Assembly (NCBI RefSeq): GCF_002088945.1
Contig: NZ_NCSU01000007.1
Location: 868,001-932,000 of the forward strand
Length of the DNA: 64,000 bases
Direction: 5' to 3'
From: Henriciella pelagia
GTDB lineage: Bacteria; Pseudomonadota; Alphaproteobacteria; Caulobacterales; Hyphomonadaceae
Shown here: in pieces, positions 8,680 to 17,760 of the stretch
Position numbering within the stretch: the stretch's first letter is position 1
Layout of the letters: each line of letters starts with the position of its first letter
Made by a program: the position numbers and the translations under genes
Notes under the pieces: model-generated
The model's database searches: none
Told to the model about the DNA's origin: nothing
What the model saw: the letters and a program-made list of their open reading frames with translations, nothing else

Positions 8680-9864
8680 ATGAATGTGGTCAGGAAGCGT
8701 TCTGCGGCATCGGCTATCATTGGGCTTGGTGAAAGTACGTTTTCGCGCAAGCCGGATAAGACGGCACGCGCGCATGCGGTTGAAGCTTGTCTCGACGCAG
8801 TCTCAGACGCTGGTCTCAAGATGGCTGAGATTGACGGCTTGTTGCTGAACAGGAGCCCGATCGAAGCCAGTAGCGTGCTGCCCCTACACCTGAAACGGGA
8901 TATCGGTCTTGGCGACCTTTCTTTGTTGGCTTCAGTCGAGGCCGAAGGCAGTTCCGCCATACAGATGATCCAGTATGCCGCGTTGGCGATTGATGCCGGA
9001 ATGGCAGAAAAAGTTTTATGCGTCTTCGCTGATGCGCCAGTAGGAGCGACCGGAGGGGGTGACGCCTATTCGATCTCCATGAATTTGGTTGGGCTTGACG
9101 GTTGGGATGAGCGTCATGGTCTGATCGGCGCCACAGGGGGCTTTGCGCTTTCAGTGCAGCGTTATTTTCATCTGTATGGGGCCGACAGCAATGCGCTCTA
9201 TGAGGCGGCGGCGGCGGACCGAGAATGGGCGGCGCTCAATCCCAAGGCGTTTCTACGCAAGCCACTCGATAAGGAGGAATATTTCGCCTCGCGCTGGATA
9301 GTAGAGCCCTTGCGCTTGTTCGATTGCGCTTACCCGGTAAATGGCGCTGTAGCTGTTATTGTTTCGGGCGCAGAAAGCGCTGCCGACGGGCCAAATTCGC
9401 CTGTATACGTTCATGGTTTTGGGCAGGGCCATTCTGGAGCCCGGAATTTCGCGGGTGCTGAGCCGGAAATTCAGACTGGAGCCGGGATTGCCGGCCGTAA
9501 TCTGTTCGGAGGGCTTGGAATCACCCCGGGAGCTTGCGACTTTTGTGAATTTTACAATCCTTTCAGCATCACGACGATTCTTGCGCTCGAAGGATATGGC
9601 TTCTGCAAACCTGGCGAGGGCGTGGACTTCATTGCGGGTCGCGCAACACGACCGGGAGGCGCATTGCCGACAAATACAGGCGGCGGCCATCTGTCATCCT
9701 ATTACCTTCAGGGCATGACGCCGGTTCATGAGGCGATTGTGCAGATCAGAAGGTGCGGCGGCGAGCGCCAAGTGCCGTCTAACAATCTTGGTCTCGTAAC
9801 GGGATTCGGCGGGCGAATGGAGTATCATTCCGCCATGACTGTCAGTCCGCATAGGGAAATTTAA
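8680..9864 (+). CDS. Thiolase-like protein without catalytic Cys; candidate aldolase (Ltp2-like)
   Basis: The 394-aa protein has a thiolase fold of the SCP2/lipid-transfer type (IIGLGESTFSRKPDKTARAH at the N terminus; NTGGGHLSSYYLQGM near the C terminus). Where thiolases have NCATGSSA it reads VEAEGSSA, so Glu87 replaces the nucleophilic cysteine. Tyr292 (EFYNPF) and Tyr341/Tyr342 stand close to the positions of tyrosines described for the steroid aldolase Ltp2. It is followed three bases later by a DUF35 gene, the same pairing as Ltp2-ChsH2(DUF35). The likely role is retro-aldol cleavage of a beta-hydroxyacyl-CoA side chain rather than classical thiolysis. That is inference from the residues and context. 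Confidence 0.82.
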   Translation: MNVVRKRSAASAIIGLGESTFSRKPDKTARAHAVEACLDAVSDAGLKMAEIDGLLLNRSPIEASSVLPLHLKRDIGLGDLSLLASVEAEGSSAIQMIQYAALAIDAGMAEKVLCVFADAPVGATGGGDAYSISMNLVGLDGWDERHGLIGATGGFALSVQRYFHLYGADSNALYEAAAADREWAALNPKAFLRKPLDKEEYFASRWIVEPLRLFDCAYPVNGAVAVIVSGAESAADGPNSPVYVHGFGQGHSGARNFAGAEPEIQTGAGIAGRNLFGGLGITPGACDFCEFYNPFSITTILALEGYGFCKPGEGVDFIAGRATRPGGALPTNTGGGHLSSYYLQGMTPVHEAIVQIRRCGGERQVPSNNLGLVTGFGGRMEYHSAMTVSPHREI

Positions 9865-9867
9865 TCA

Positions 9868-10260
9868 ATGGGGAGCCGACTTGACGATACACCGACCAAA
9901 GACCTCGACCCTGTCGTAAGCGAAATTCTGCGGCGGGCGGAAGCGGGAGAATTGTGCTGCTTGTCCTGCGCTGCAGGATGCGGCGCAACCGACTACGCAG
10001 CGCGCATTTGTCCATCATGCGGCAATCCGGTTGAGTTGCGTCCGGTATCCGGGCGTGGCCGAATCCATTCCTATTCGGTCTTTCACACGCAGTACCATTC
10101 GAAGTTGCCTGCGCCCTACACAGTGCTTCTTGTGGAGTTAGATGAAGGCCCCCGATTGGCGGCGGTATTCGATGGAGAGGGCGGGCCGCCACAAAAGGTC
10201 GGTGATGCGGTCGTGTTCTCCGGGGCGGTCAATGGCATCGTTCGATTCTCAATGGCATGA
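9868..10260 (+). CDS. DUF35 OB-fold / zinc-ribbon partner protein
   Basis: This 130-aa protein has an N-terminal zinc ribbon (CCLSC ... CPSC, about residues 31-52) and a C-terminal OB fold with the usual GRGRIHSYSVFH strand. DUF35 proteins bind thiolase-superfamily partners and are needed for the activity of steroid side-chain aldolases and of BbsAB-type thiolases. Three bases separate it from the thiolase-like gene, so the two are surely co-translated and probably form a complex. The ATG at 9868 follows the upstream stop at once. It has no catalytic role of its own that can be seen. Confidence 0.88.
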   Translation: MGSRLDDTPTKDLDPVVSEILRRAEAGELCCLSCAAGCGATDYAARICPSCGNPVELRPVSGRGRIHSYSVFHTQYHSKLPAPYTVLLVELDEGPRLAAVFDGEGGPPQKVGDAVVFSGAVNGIVRFSMA

Positions 10261-10296
10261 AAAAATGATGGGTCGCAATAGACTCGGGAGGAACTG

Positions 10297-11964
10297 ATGG
10301 AACTACAAGTGATAAGCAATTCGAAAGACGGAAGCCGTTCGGCGGAGAGCATGCGTGCGTCTCGTAGCGACCAGGAAATTCTGCCGCGCGATCTCGTCAG
10401 GCGCACTGGGTTAAACAATCCAAATAAAGTCGCCTATGTCTGTGGTGATCGGTCTGCGAGCTGGGGTGAAATGCATGCGAAATCCGATCGACTCAGTGCT
10501 GCTCTCTTGGCGAACGGAGTTGCAGTCGGCGACGCCGTCGGGATCATGGCGCCGGAATGTATTGAAGTATACGAACATTTTTTCGCCTGTATGAAGATCG
10601 GCGCAATACGCGTTGGCGTAAATCGTCGATTTGTGGATGCGGAATTGCGACACGTCTTCGTTGATTCCGGCATGAAATGTCTCTTCGTGCATGCGTCATG
10701 CGGCGAATTGTTGAAAAATGTTCGGGAGGACTTGAAGTCCCTGAAAATCTTGACCGTCGGTTTCGGTGGCGAACACGATTTCGATGTCGATCTTGAAGCT
10801 ATTCTCGATGATGTCGTCGTGCGTCCAGAGTTGCCACCTCTGTCGGGCTGTGACCCGCTAATGTACAGTTATACGTCGGGTACGACGGGTTCGCCAAAAG
10901 GGGCGGTGTTAACGCACAGAGCGGTTACATCGACAATTCTTCATGCGTTGGCGGAGTTCGGTTTCGTGCGCGACGACCGGTTTTTCCTGCCGACAGGAAA
11001 CGCTTGGGTCGCAGTGGTGCTCGCATTCCTTGGTCTCGGCAACGGCATGACTCACATCATTGCAGATGGCGATTATGATCGGTCGACTTTCTTCGATATC
11101 GTCAAGGACCAGAACGCGACAGTGTTTCTGCTCGCGCCCACGATGTTGAACTGGGCGCTTGAGGATAACCGGAAAACGCCATTTGACCTCTCTTCGGTGC
11201 GGCTCATCATTTATGGGTCTTCGCCAGCAACGCCCACGCTTATCAAGCGGGTGCACGAAACTTTCGCCAAAGACATGATCAATGTTTATGCGCTTACAGA
11301 GACTACATGGGGCGGCGTGACGTTTTTGTCGCCGGAGGATCACCGCCGCGCATTGACGGATAAACCAGAACTGCTGAAGTCAGTCGGTCGAGTCGCTTCG
11401 CATTTTGAGATTTCAATCCGTGACGAAGACGGTGAGCCCGTCGAGACTGGCGAGCCCGGTGAGATCTGGCTGCGCGGACCGACGATTATGGCACATTATT
11501 TGAACCTCCCGGAACAGACCGAAGAGGTCCTGCGCGAAGGATGGTTGCGCACCAATGATGTCGGCCGCCTTGATGAGGATGGATATGTCTACCTCCTCGA
11601 TCGCCAAAAATTCATGATTGTTTCAGGTGGGGTCAATGTTTATCCTGCTGCCGTTGAAGCTATCCTTGTAAAGCATCCAGGCGTCGCAGACGTTTGTGTG
11701 GTCGGCGTTCCTCATCCGGAATGGGGAGAAGCAGTGGTCGCTGTGGTCCGGAAAGACGAGGGCCATGAAAATCTTGCTGGCGGCGACTTGATCGAATTTT
11801 GTCGCGACAAACTCAACCGTCCTTCAACCCCGAAGCACTTTGTTTTTGTGGAAGATGATTTTCCCCGGACTACGAACTTCAAGGTCCGCAAAAAGGAAGT
11901 GCAGGCTTATGTCATGAGCGATGAAGGCGGTCTGCCCTGGGATTGCAGTGAAGGCGCCGGGTGA
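10297..11964 (+). CDS. Second AMP-forming acyl-CoA ligase
   Basis: The 555-aa ANL-family enzyme shows YTSGTTGSPKGAVLTHRA (about residues 192-209), VYALTETTWGG, the hinge SGGVNVYPAAVEAI and a C-terminal lysine in TTNFKVRKKE. It starts at ATG 10297 behind a strong CGGGAGG ribosome site. It lies inside the operon directly after the thiolase-like/DUF35 pair, so it probably makes the CoA thioester that the pair later cleaves, or activates the aromatic acid itself. It is clearly diverged from the ligase at 5004, so the two are unlikely to be a recent duplication. The substrate is unknown. Confidence 0.88.
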   Translation: MELQVISNSKDGSRSAESMRASRSDQEILPRDLVRRTGLNNPNKVAYVCGDRSASWGEMHAKSDRLSAALLANGVAVGDAVGIMAPECIEVYEHFFACMKIGAIRVGVNRRFVDAELRHVFVDSGMKCLFVHASCGELLKNVREDLKSLKILTVGFGGEHDFDVDLEAILDDVVVRPELPPLSGCDPLMYSYTSGTTGSPKGAVLTHRAVTSTILHALAEFGFVRDDRFFLPTGNAWVAVVLAFLGLGNGMTHIIADGDYDRSTFFDIVKDQNATVFLLAPTMLNWALEDNRKTPFDLSSVRLIIYGSSPATPTLIKRVHETFAKDMINVYALTETTWGGVTFLSPEDHRRALTDKPELLKSVGRVASHFEISIRDEDGEPVETGEPGEIWLRGPTIMAHYLNLPEQTEEVLREGWLRTNDVGRLDEDGYVYLLDRQKFMIVSGGVNVYPAAVEAILVKHPGVADVCVVGVPHPEWGEAVVAVVRKDEGHENLAGGDLIEFCRDKLNRPSTPKHFVFVEDDFPRTTNFKVRKKEVQAYVMSDEGGLPWDCSEGAG

Positions 11965-12006
11965 TCGAGCAAATGTTATTCAGCAAGGAAGCTCTGGTTG
12001 GTTGTT

Positions 12007-12495
12007 ATGACAGCGCATAACGGGATCATGACGACGCGCCGCAATATTGATTTTCGCGCTGCGCATGTTTGCGTTGAGGCTGCAGTGACGCATGGATTGC
12101 GGATTGGCGTGCCGGTTGCAGCGGCGGTGGTTGACGGTTCGGCGCGCCTGACTGCGTTTCTTCGTTCCGGTGGCGCGTTTGTCCGGTCGACAGATATAGC
12201 GGTGAACAAAGCGGAGACGGCGGCGGGATTCCGGCTGGAAACGGGCGCGCTCTACGGGATGGTAAAGGACAATGCGGCCGTTCTTGAGGGCTTGCGGTCG
12301 CTGCCGGGTGCGGCGCTTTTCGGCGGTGGCGTTCCGATCACGTTTGCGAATGAAGTGATCGGCGCGATCGGCGTTTCGGGCGGTTCTGAAGATCAGGATA
12401 TTGAATGCGCAAGAGTCGGCATTGTAGCGATAGAAGCGCTTCTGGCTGGCAAATCGCAGGATTTGGGAAATGAACGAGGCCCGGCTGATGAGTGA
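12007..12495 (+). CDS. GlcG/HbpS-like protein (DUF336)
   Basis: The protein (about 162 aa) carries the DUF336 pattern: AAVVDGSARLTAFLRSGGAF, then VNKAETAAGFRLET, and the Gly-rich end ALFGGGVPITFANEVIGAIG. Family members bind heme or cobalamin in some bacteria and are often found in meta-cleavage operons (for example NahX), where their role is not settled; they may help keep the iron enzymes active. The start is uncertain: TTG 11998, ATG 12007 or ATG 12028. The AAGGAAG site at about 11985 fits TTG 11998 best, but ATG 12007 is listed. Its last 8 bases overlap the next gene (ATGAGTGA), so the two are translationally coupled. Confidence 0.8.
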   Translation: MTAHNGIMTTRRNIDFRAAHVCVEAAVTHGLRIGVPVAAAVVDGSARLTAFLRSGGAFVRSTDIAVNKAETAAGFRLETGALYGMVKDNAAVLEGLRSLPGAALFGGGVPITFANEVIGAIGVSGGSEDQDIECARVGIVAIEALLAGKSQDLGNERGPADE

Positions 12496-13957
12496 GCTTC
12501 AGGAATTTTTGCATTTTATAGACGGGTCCTATCGGCCAAGTGTATCCGGGAAGACGTTTCCGGTTGTGGCTCCGGCGACCGGCGAAATTTACGCCGTGGC
12601 GCATGAGGGCGGCGAAGTGGAAGTGAACGCCGCGGTGTCGGCGGCGCGGTCTGCGTTAAACGACACATGGGGCGCTTTGAGCATTGCGGACCGTACGGAA
12701 CTGATCAGTTCGGTTGCGGATGAAATCAACGCGCGGTTTGACGACTTTCTGGAAGCGGAAATCATCGACACTGGCAAGCCGAAATCGCTTGCGTCGCATA
12801 TCGACATTCCACGCGGCGCGGCGAATTTCAAAATGTTTGCCGACACGATCCGGACGATTTCGGGGGAAGCGTTCGAGACATCGACGCCCGACGGCGCGGG
12901 CGCGATCAATTATTCCGTACGCAAGCCGCGCGGCGTGATTGCGGTTATTTGTCCGTGGAATTTTCCACTATTGCTGATGACGTGGAAAGTGGGGCCGGCA
13001 CTGGCTTGCGGCAATACGGTTGTCGTAAAACCGTCGGAGGAAACGCCAGCGACCGCTACGTTGCTCGGCGAGGTGATGAATAAGGCGGGAATGCCAAAGG
13101 GTGTCTACAATGTTGTTCACGGATTTGGGCCGGACTCGGCTGGCGAATTCCTGACGTCTCACCCTGGTGTCGACGGCATTACCTTCACGGGAGAGACGCG
13201 CACCGGCGAGGCGATCATGAAAGCTGCGGGAACAGGCGTGCGTCCGGTGTCGCTGGAACTTGGCGGCAAGAACTCGGCGATTGTGTTTGCAGATGCTAAT
13301 CTCGACAAGGCGATCGAAGGGACCATGCGCTCAGTCTTCGCCAATTGTGGTCAGGTTTGTCTTGGTACGGAGCGTGTGTATATCGAGCGGCCTATTTTTG
13401 ATGAGTTCGTCAAACGCCTCAAGGAGAGCGCCGAAGCCCTGAAAATCGGCGGTCCTTGTGAAGAAGAGGTGAGCCTCGGGCCGCTCATTAGCGCCGAACA
13501 CCGGGAAAAAGTCCTGTCGTATTACGCGCTGGCGAGAGAAGAGGGCGCGACGGTTCTTACCGGCGGCGGAAAAGCTGCTACGAGCGGGCTTTCCCGAGGC
13601 GGATTTTATGTGGAACCGACTATCTGGACGGGTTTGTCAGACGAGTCCCGTGTGATGCGGGAGGAGATATTCGGTCCCTGCTGTGCGGTGACTCCATTTG
13701 ACAGTGAAGAAGAAGTTATCGCGCGAGCGAATAACACAAAATACGGCCTTACGGCGTCGGTGTGGACCGACAATGTCACAAGAGCGCATCGTGTGGCGCG
13801 CCGGCTAGAGGTGGGCGTTTGCTGGGTGAACAGCTGGTTCCTGCGGGATTTGCGGACAGCATTCGGAGGCGCGAAGGCCTCTGGGGTTGGTCGCGAGGGC
13901 GGCGTGCATTCGCTCGAATTCTACACTGAGCTTGAAAATATCTGCGTGAAGTTATGA
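12488..13957 (+). CDS. xylG: 2-hydroxymuconic semialdehyde dehydrogenase
   Basis: The 489-aa NAD-dependent aldehyde dehydrogenase oxidises 2-hydroxymuconic semialdehyde to 4-oxalocrotonate, the dehydrogenative branch of the meta pathway. Catalytic residues are seen as Asn159 (CPWNFP), Glu257 (LELGGKN) and Cys291 (GQVCLGTERVYIERP). The stretch GQVCLGTERVY is typical of XylG/DmpC. ATG 12488 overlaps the previous stop; the frame stays open back to 12470. It sits at the head of the complete lower-pathway block, so its role is well supported by context. Confidence 0.93.
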   Translation: MSELQEFLHFIDGSYRPSVSGKTFPVVAPATGEIYAVAHEGGEVEVNAAVSAARSALNDTWGALSIADRTELISSVADEINARFDDFLEAEIIDTGKPKSLASHIDIPRGAANFKMFADTIRTISGEAFETSTPDGAGAINYSVRKPRGVIAVICPWNFPLLLMTWKVGPALACGNTVVVKPSEETPATATLLGEVMNKAGMPKGVYNVVHGFGPDSAGEFLTSHPGVDGITFTGETRTGEAIMKAAGTGVRPVSLELGGKNSAIVFADANLDKAIEGTMRSVFANCGQVCLGTERVYIERPIFDEFVKRLKESAEALKIGGPCEEEVSLGPLISAEHREKVLSYYALAREEGATVLTGGGKAATSGLSRGGFYVEPTIWTGLSDESRVMREEIFGPCCAVTPFDSEEEVIARANNTKYGLTASVWTDNVTRAHRVARRLEVGVCWVNSWFLRDLRTAFGGAKASGVGREGGVHSLEFYTELENICVKL

Positions 13958-13970
13958 ACGGACGTAATCG

Positions 13971-14753
13971 ATGACGGACAGCATACGAACTGCGGCGGAT
14001 CGGCTTTGGCGCGCCGCGGAGTCAAAAGAGCCCTGCAAGCCGGTGCGCGATTTGATCGGAGACCTTGAGATTGAGGCGGCGTATAAGGTTCAAGAGATCA
14101 ACACGGCACGTCGGCTACAGTCCGGACGCCGACTTGTCGGGCGTAAGACGGGGCTGACGGCGAAGACAGTGCAATCTCAGCTCGGTGTTGAGCAACCCGA
14201 TTACGGGATGCTGTTTGACGACATGGACATGCCGCTAGGATCGGAAATCTCAGCCGCTGCTGTGATGCAGCCGAAAGTCGAAGCCGAAATTGCCTTCATC
14301 ATGGGCGATGATCTAGATGATGAACGACTAACCGCCGCGGATGTTACTGCATCGGTTGCGTATGCGGTGGCGGCGATCGAAATTGTCGGCAGCCGGGTGA
14401 GGGACTGGGACATCCGGATCCACGACACCATTGCTGACAATGCGTCGAGCGGAGTGTTTGTGCTGGGCGATGCGCCGCGCCGCCTTTCCGAGATCGATTT
14501 GCGGCTGTGCGGAATGGTGATGGAGCGGCGGGGCGAACCGGTTTCAGTCGGAGCGGGCGTCGCGTGCCTAGGCAGTCCGCTGACGGCGTGTCTGTGGCTG
14601 GCGAAGGTCATGGCACGCGTTGGACGCCCGTTAAGCAAGGGCGATATTGTGCTGACCGGGGCCCTGGGTCCTATGGCCAGTGTGGAAGCAGGCGATGCGG
14701 TGACGGCGCGGATCAATGGGCTTGGTTCGGTCACGGCGTTTTTTACGGACTGA
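13971..14753 (+). CDS. xylJ: 2-oxopent-4-enoate (2-hydroxypentadienoate) hydratase
   Basis: This 260-aa enzyme adds water to 2-hydroxypenta-2,4-dienoate, giving 4-hydroxy-2-oxovalerate. It belongs to the hydratase/decarboxylase family and shows GRKTGLTAKTVQSQLGVEQP, QPKVEAEIAFIMG with its metal-binding Glu pair, and DNASSGVFVLG. The same fold appears in XylI at 16762; the two are separable because this one has the MhpD-type Q-P-D-Y-G-M-L-F motif. It starts 13 bases after the dehydrogenase and 17 bases before the aldehyde dehydrogenase. Both pathway branches converge on its substrate. Confidence 0.92.
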   Translation: MTDSIRTAADRLWRAAESKEPCKPVRDLIGDLEIEAAYKVQEINTARRLQSGRRLVGRKTGLTAKTVQSQLGVEQPDYGMLFDDMDMPLGSEISAAAVMQPKVEAEIAFIMGDDLDDERLTAADVTASVAYAVAAIEIVGSRVRDWDIRIHDTIADNASSGVFVLGDAPRRLSEIDLRLCGMVMERRGEPVSVGAGVACLGSPLTACLWLAKVMARVGRPLSKGDIVLTGALGPMASVEAGDAVTARINGLGSVTAFFTD

Positions 14754-14770
14754 CAGGAAAGGCGAGTTGA

Positions 14771-15712
14771 ATGGCAGGTAAAGTGAAATGCGCGATTGTC
14801 GGGTCCGGAAATATCGGCACCGATCTGATGATTAAGATAATGCGTACGTCGGATGTCTTGGAGATAGGTGCCATGGTAGGCATCGATCCGGATTCTGACG
14901 GACTGGAGCGGGCGAGGAAGCTGGGCGTTGCGGCGACCCATGAAGGCATGGATGGTCTCGTGAGGATGCCGGTGTGGAAGGACATTGAGGTTGTGTTCGA
15001 CGCCACGTCGGCAAAGGCGCATGAATATCACAACGAGCTTTGTAAGCGCGACGGCAAGCGGATGGTGGACCTCACGCCGGCGGCGATCGGCCCTTACTGC
15101 ATTCCCGTGGTGAACGCCGAGGAGCATCTCGACAAACAGAATGTCAATATGGTGACGTGCGGCGGTCAGGCGACGATCCCTATTGTACATGCGGTGCGGC
15201 GGGTGTCGCAAAGCGTTCCCTATGCGGAGATTGTAGCGTCGGTCGCTTCGAAGTCGGCGGGGCCGGGCACGCGGGCGAATATCGATGAATTCACCGAGAC
15301 GACGGCGAAAGGCGTTGAGGTGTTGGGCGGCGCCGAGCATGGCAAGGCAATCATTATTCTCAATCCGGCCGAGCCGCCCCTTATTATGCGCGACACAGTT
15401 TACGCGTTTTCGGTCGGCGGCGAGGAAGAGGAGATCGAGAAGTCGGTCGAAGATATGGTTGCGGCGGTACAGCAATATGTTCCGGGCTATCGCCTCAAGC
15501 AGAAGGTGCAGTTTGAGCGCTTCGGGGGCAACCACAAGCTGAAGATTCCGGAGCTTGGCGAATATGAAGGCGTCAAGGTGACGGTGTTCCTGGAGGTGGA
15601 AGGGGCCGCCCATTACCTGCCTGCCTATGCGGGCAATTTGGACATCATGACCTCGGCGGGCCTGACAATAGGGGAACGCATGGTGAAGCATCTGACGGAG
15701 GCGGTAGCGTGA
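14771..15712 (+). CDS. xylQ: Acetaldehyde dehydrogenase (acylating)
   Basis: The 313-aa protein has the N-terminal NAD fold ([19 protein letters not shown]) and [17 protein letters not shown], followed by [18 protein letters not shown] with the catalytic Cys, all features of the MhpF/DmpF/XylQ family. It turns acetaldehyde and CoA into acetyl-CoA while reducing NAD. It forms a channelling complex with the aldolase encoded next; the genes overlap by four bases (GTGA at 15709-15712), which fits tight coupling. It ends the pathway at acetyl-CoA. Confidence 0.95.
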   Translation: MAGKVKCAIVGSGNIGTDLMIKIMRTSDVLEIGAMVGIDPDSDGLERARKLGVAATHEGMDGLVRMPVWKDIEVVFDATSAKAHEYHNELCKRDGKRMVDLTPAAIGPYCIPVVNAEEHLDKQNVNMVTCGGQATIPIVHAVRRVSQSVPYAEIVASVASKSAGPGTRANIDEFTETTAKGVEVLGGAEHGKAIIILNPAEPPLIMRDTVYAFSVGGEEEEIEKSVEDMVAAVQQYVPGYRLKQKVQFERFGGNHKLKIPELGEYEGVKVTVFLEVEGAAHYLPAYAGNLDIMTSAGLTIGERMVKHLTEAVA

Positions 15713-16761
15713 GTGGGTTGATCAAGGATCCGACAAAGGAAAAAATTTATGTGCAGGATGTAACCCTGCGAGACGGCATGCATGCGATCCGCCACCTTTA
15801 CGGCATCGATCATGTGGCAAAAATTGCAAAGGCGCTGGATGAGGCCGGGGTTGATGCGATCGAGATCGCCCATGGTGACGGCGTTCGCGGGTCGAGCTTC
15901 AATTACGGGTTCGGTGCTCATACGGACTGGGAATGGATCGAGGCTGTCGCCGACGCAGTCGACCGTGCCGTGGTGACGACGCTGATCCTACCGGGCATCT
16001 GCACGATCACCGATCTGAAGCGGGCCTATGAGCTTGGCGTGCGTTCGGTGAGGGTGGCGACCCATTGCACGGAGGCCGACGTCGCCCGCCAGCATATCGG
16101 CGCGGCGCGTGATCTTGGCATGGACACCATCGGCTTTTTGATGATGAGCCATATGGTCGAGCCGGAAAAGCTCGCCGAGCAGGCGCTTTTAATGGAAAGC
16201 TACGGCGCGCAATGCGTTTATGTGACCGATTCCGGCGGCGCGCTTGATATGGACGGATACGCGGCGCGGTTCGAGGCCTACAACAAGGTCCTCAAGGACG
16301 AGACCGAGCGGGGCGTGCACGCCCACCACAATCTGTCGCTCGGCGTCGCCAACTCAATCGTCGCGGTGCAGAAGGGCGCCCGGCGGGTTGACGCCTCGCT
16401 GGCGGGCATGGGCGCGGGCGCGGGCAATGCGCCGCTGGAAGTCTTTGTTGCGGCGGCTGAACGCAAGGGCTGGAACACCGGTTGCGACGTCTTCAAGCTG
16501 ATGGATGCGGCCGAAGATCTGGTGCGCCCATTGCAGGACCGTCCGGTGCGGGTCGACCGGGAGACCCTGATGCTCGGTTATGCGGGCGTTTATTCGAGCT
16601 TCCTGCGTCATTCGGAAAAAGCGGCGGAAGAATACGGCGTCGACGTGCGCGACATCCTTGTCGAGCTGGGGCGTCGCGGCATGGTCGGCGGCCAGGAGGA
16701 CATGATCGTCGATGTCGCGCTCGATATCCTGAAAGAGCGAGAGCAGGCGGGAGCGGCGTAG
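15709..16761 (+). CDS. xylK: 4-hydroxy-2-oxovalerate aldolase
   Basis: The 350-aa class II TIM-barrel aldolase splits 4-hydroxy-2-oxovalerate into pyruvate and acetaldehyde. It shows [15 protein letters not shown] at the N terminus with the Asp of the metal site and the catalytic HAIRH region, later [11 protein letters not shown] and the metal-binding [15 protein letters not shown]. The C-terminal communication domain ([20 protein letters not shown]) is present, so it can dock with the acylating dehydrogenase. The start codon is GTG at 15709, overlapping the upstream stop. Stop TAG and the ATG of the next gene are directly adjacent. Confidence 0.95.
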   Translation: MSGLIKDPTKEKIYVQDVTLRDGMHAIRHLYGIDHVAKIAKALDEAGVDAIEIAHGDGVRGSSFNYGFGAHTDWEWIEAVADAVDRAVVTTLILPGICTITDLKRAYELGVRSVRVATHCTEADVARQHIGAARDLGMDTIGFLMMSHMVEPEKLAEQALLMESYGAQCVYVTDSGGALDMDGYAARFEAYNKVLKDETERGVHAHHNLSLGVANSIVAVQKGARRVDASLAGMGAGAGNAPLEVFVAAAERKGWNTGCDVFKLMDAAEDLVRPLQDRPVRVDRETLMLGYAGVYSSFLRHSEKAAEEYGVDVRDILVELGRRGMVGGQEDMIVDVALDILKEREQAGAA

Positions 16762-17532
16762 ATGGCTGGTCTTGAGGAACTGGCCGTGATTGTCGACGAG
16801 GCGCAGCGCGCGGCGCGCGCGATCCCGCAATTGACCAAAGACCATCCGGACCTGTCGGTGTCGGACGCTTATGCGATCCAGGCCCTGTCGGTGGCGCGGC
16901 GGATCGCGCGCGGCGAGAAGCGCATCGGCATCAAGATGGGTCTGACCAGCCGCGCGAAGATGATCCAGGTCGGCGTCGAGGAAGCGGCCTGGGGACGGTT
17001 GACCGACGCGATGCTGCTGGAGGAGGGCGGCGTCCTGAAAAAATCCGCTTTCGTGCATCCGCGGCTTGAGCCGGAAATCGTCTTCCTCCTGAAGAAACGG
17101 CTCTCGGGCAAGGTGTCCGCGTTGGAGGCGATGGCGGCGGTTGAGGCGGTCGCGCCGGCGATGGAGGTGATCGACAGCCGTTACGAGAACTTCAAGTTCG
17201 CACTGCCGGACGTTGTCGCCGACAACACTTCGTCGTCGGGGCTCGTGATCGGCGCCTGGCGATCGCCGGAAATTGACGTCTCCAATCTCGGCATGGTGCT
17301 GTCCGTGAACGGACGGCCGAAAGAGATCGGTTCGTCTGCGGCTATCCTCGGCCACCCATTGCGCTCGCTTGTGGCGGCCGCACGCATGAGCGCGGAATGG
17401 GGCGAGGCGCTGGAGCCCGGCCATATCGTCATGGCCGGAGGGGCGACGGCGGCGCATCCCGCCAGCGTCGGAGAGACGGTCAGCCTTGAGGTGCAAAATC
17501 TCGGCTGCGTCTCGATCAATGTGGAGGCGTAA
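16762..17532 (+). CDS. xylI: 4-oxalocrotonate decarboxylase
   Basis: The 256-aa enzyme decarboxylates 2-oxo-3-hexenedioate to 2-hydroxypentadienoate and normally works in complex with the hydratase XylJ. Family markers are KRIGIKMGLTSRAKMIQVGV, HPRLEPEIVFLLKK with metal-binding Glu residues, and DNTSSSGLVIGAWRSPEID. It is paralogous to the hydratase at 13971 but has the decarboxylase-type N terminus (AQRAARAIPQLTKDHPDLSV). Its ATG directly follows the aldolase stop. Confidence 0.92.
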   Translation: MAGLEELAVIVDEAQRAARAIPQLTKDHPDLSVSDAYAIQALSVARRIARGEKRIGIKMGLTSRAKMIQVGVEEAAWGRLTDAMLLEEGGVLKKSAFVHPRLEPEIVFLLKKRLSGKVSALEAMAAVEAVAPAMEVIDSRYENFKFALPDVVADNTSSSGLVIGAWRSPEIDVSNLGMVLSVNGRPKEIGSSAAILGHPLRSLVAAARMSAEWGEALEPGHIVMAGGATAAHPASVGETVSLEVQNLGCVSINVEA

Positions 17533-17537
17533 GGTCT

Positions 17538-17756
17538 GTGCCGATTATTGACGTCACCATGCTTGAAGGACGCCCGCCCGAAAAGAAAGCGGCATTAATC
17601 CGTGAGCTGACCGATGCGGCTGTGCGCGCGATTGATGCGCCGATCCAGTCCGTGCGCGTCATTATCAGGGAAGTGCCACCTGAACACTTTGCCGCCGCGG
17701 GCGTTTCGAAAGCGGAAGAACGCGCAAAACTAGCAAGCGGCGATTCAAAAGGATAG
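17538..17756 (+). CDS. xylH: 4-oxalocrotonate tautomerase
   Basis: The protein is short (72 aa). After removal of the initiator Met, Pro becomes the N-terminal catalytic base (MPIIDVTMLEGR). A family-typical RVIIREVPPEHFAAAG follows. It isomerises 2-hydroxymuconate to 2-oxo-3-hexenedioate before decarboxylation and acts as a small hexamer. It starts at GTG 17538, 5 bases after the decarboxylase. Its tail is about ten residues longer than in XylH. Confidence 0.9.
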   Translation: MPIIDVTMLEGRPPEKKAALIRELTDAAVRAIDAPIQSVRVIIREVPPEHFAAAGVSKAEERAKLASGDSKG

Positions 17757-17760
17757 AAAA

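Noticed and set aside
8680-9864. Calling this gene an acetyl-CoA acetyltransferase
   Set aside because: The catalytic Cys position holds Glu, so standard thiolase activity is unlikely despite the fold.
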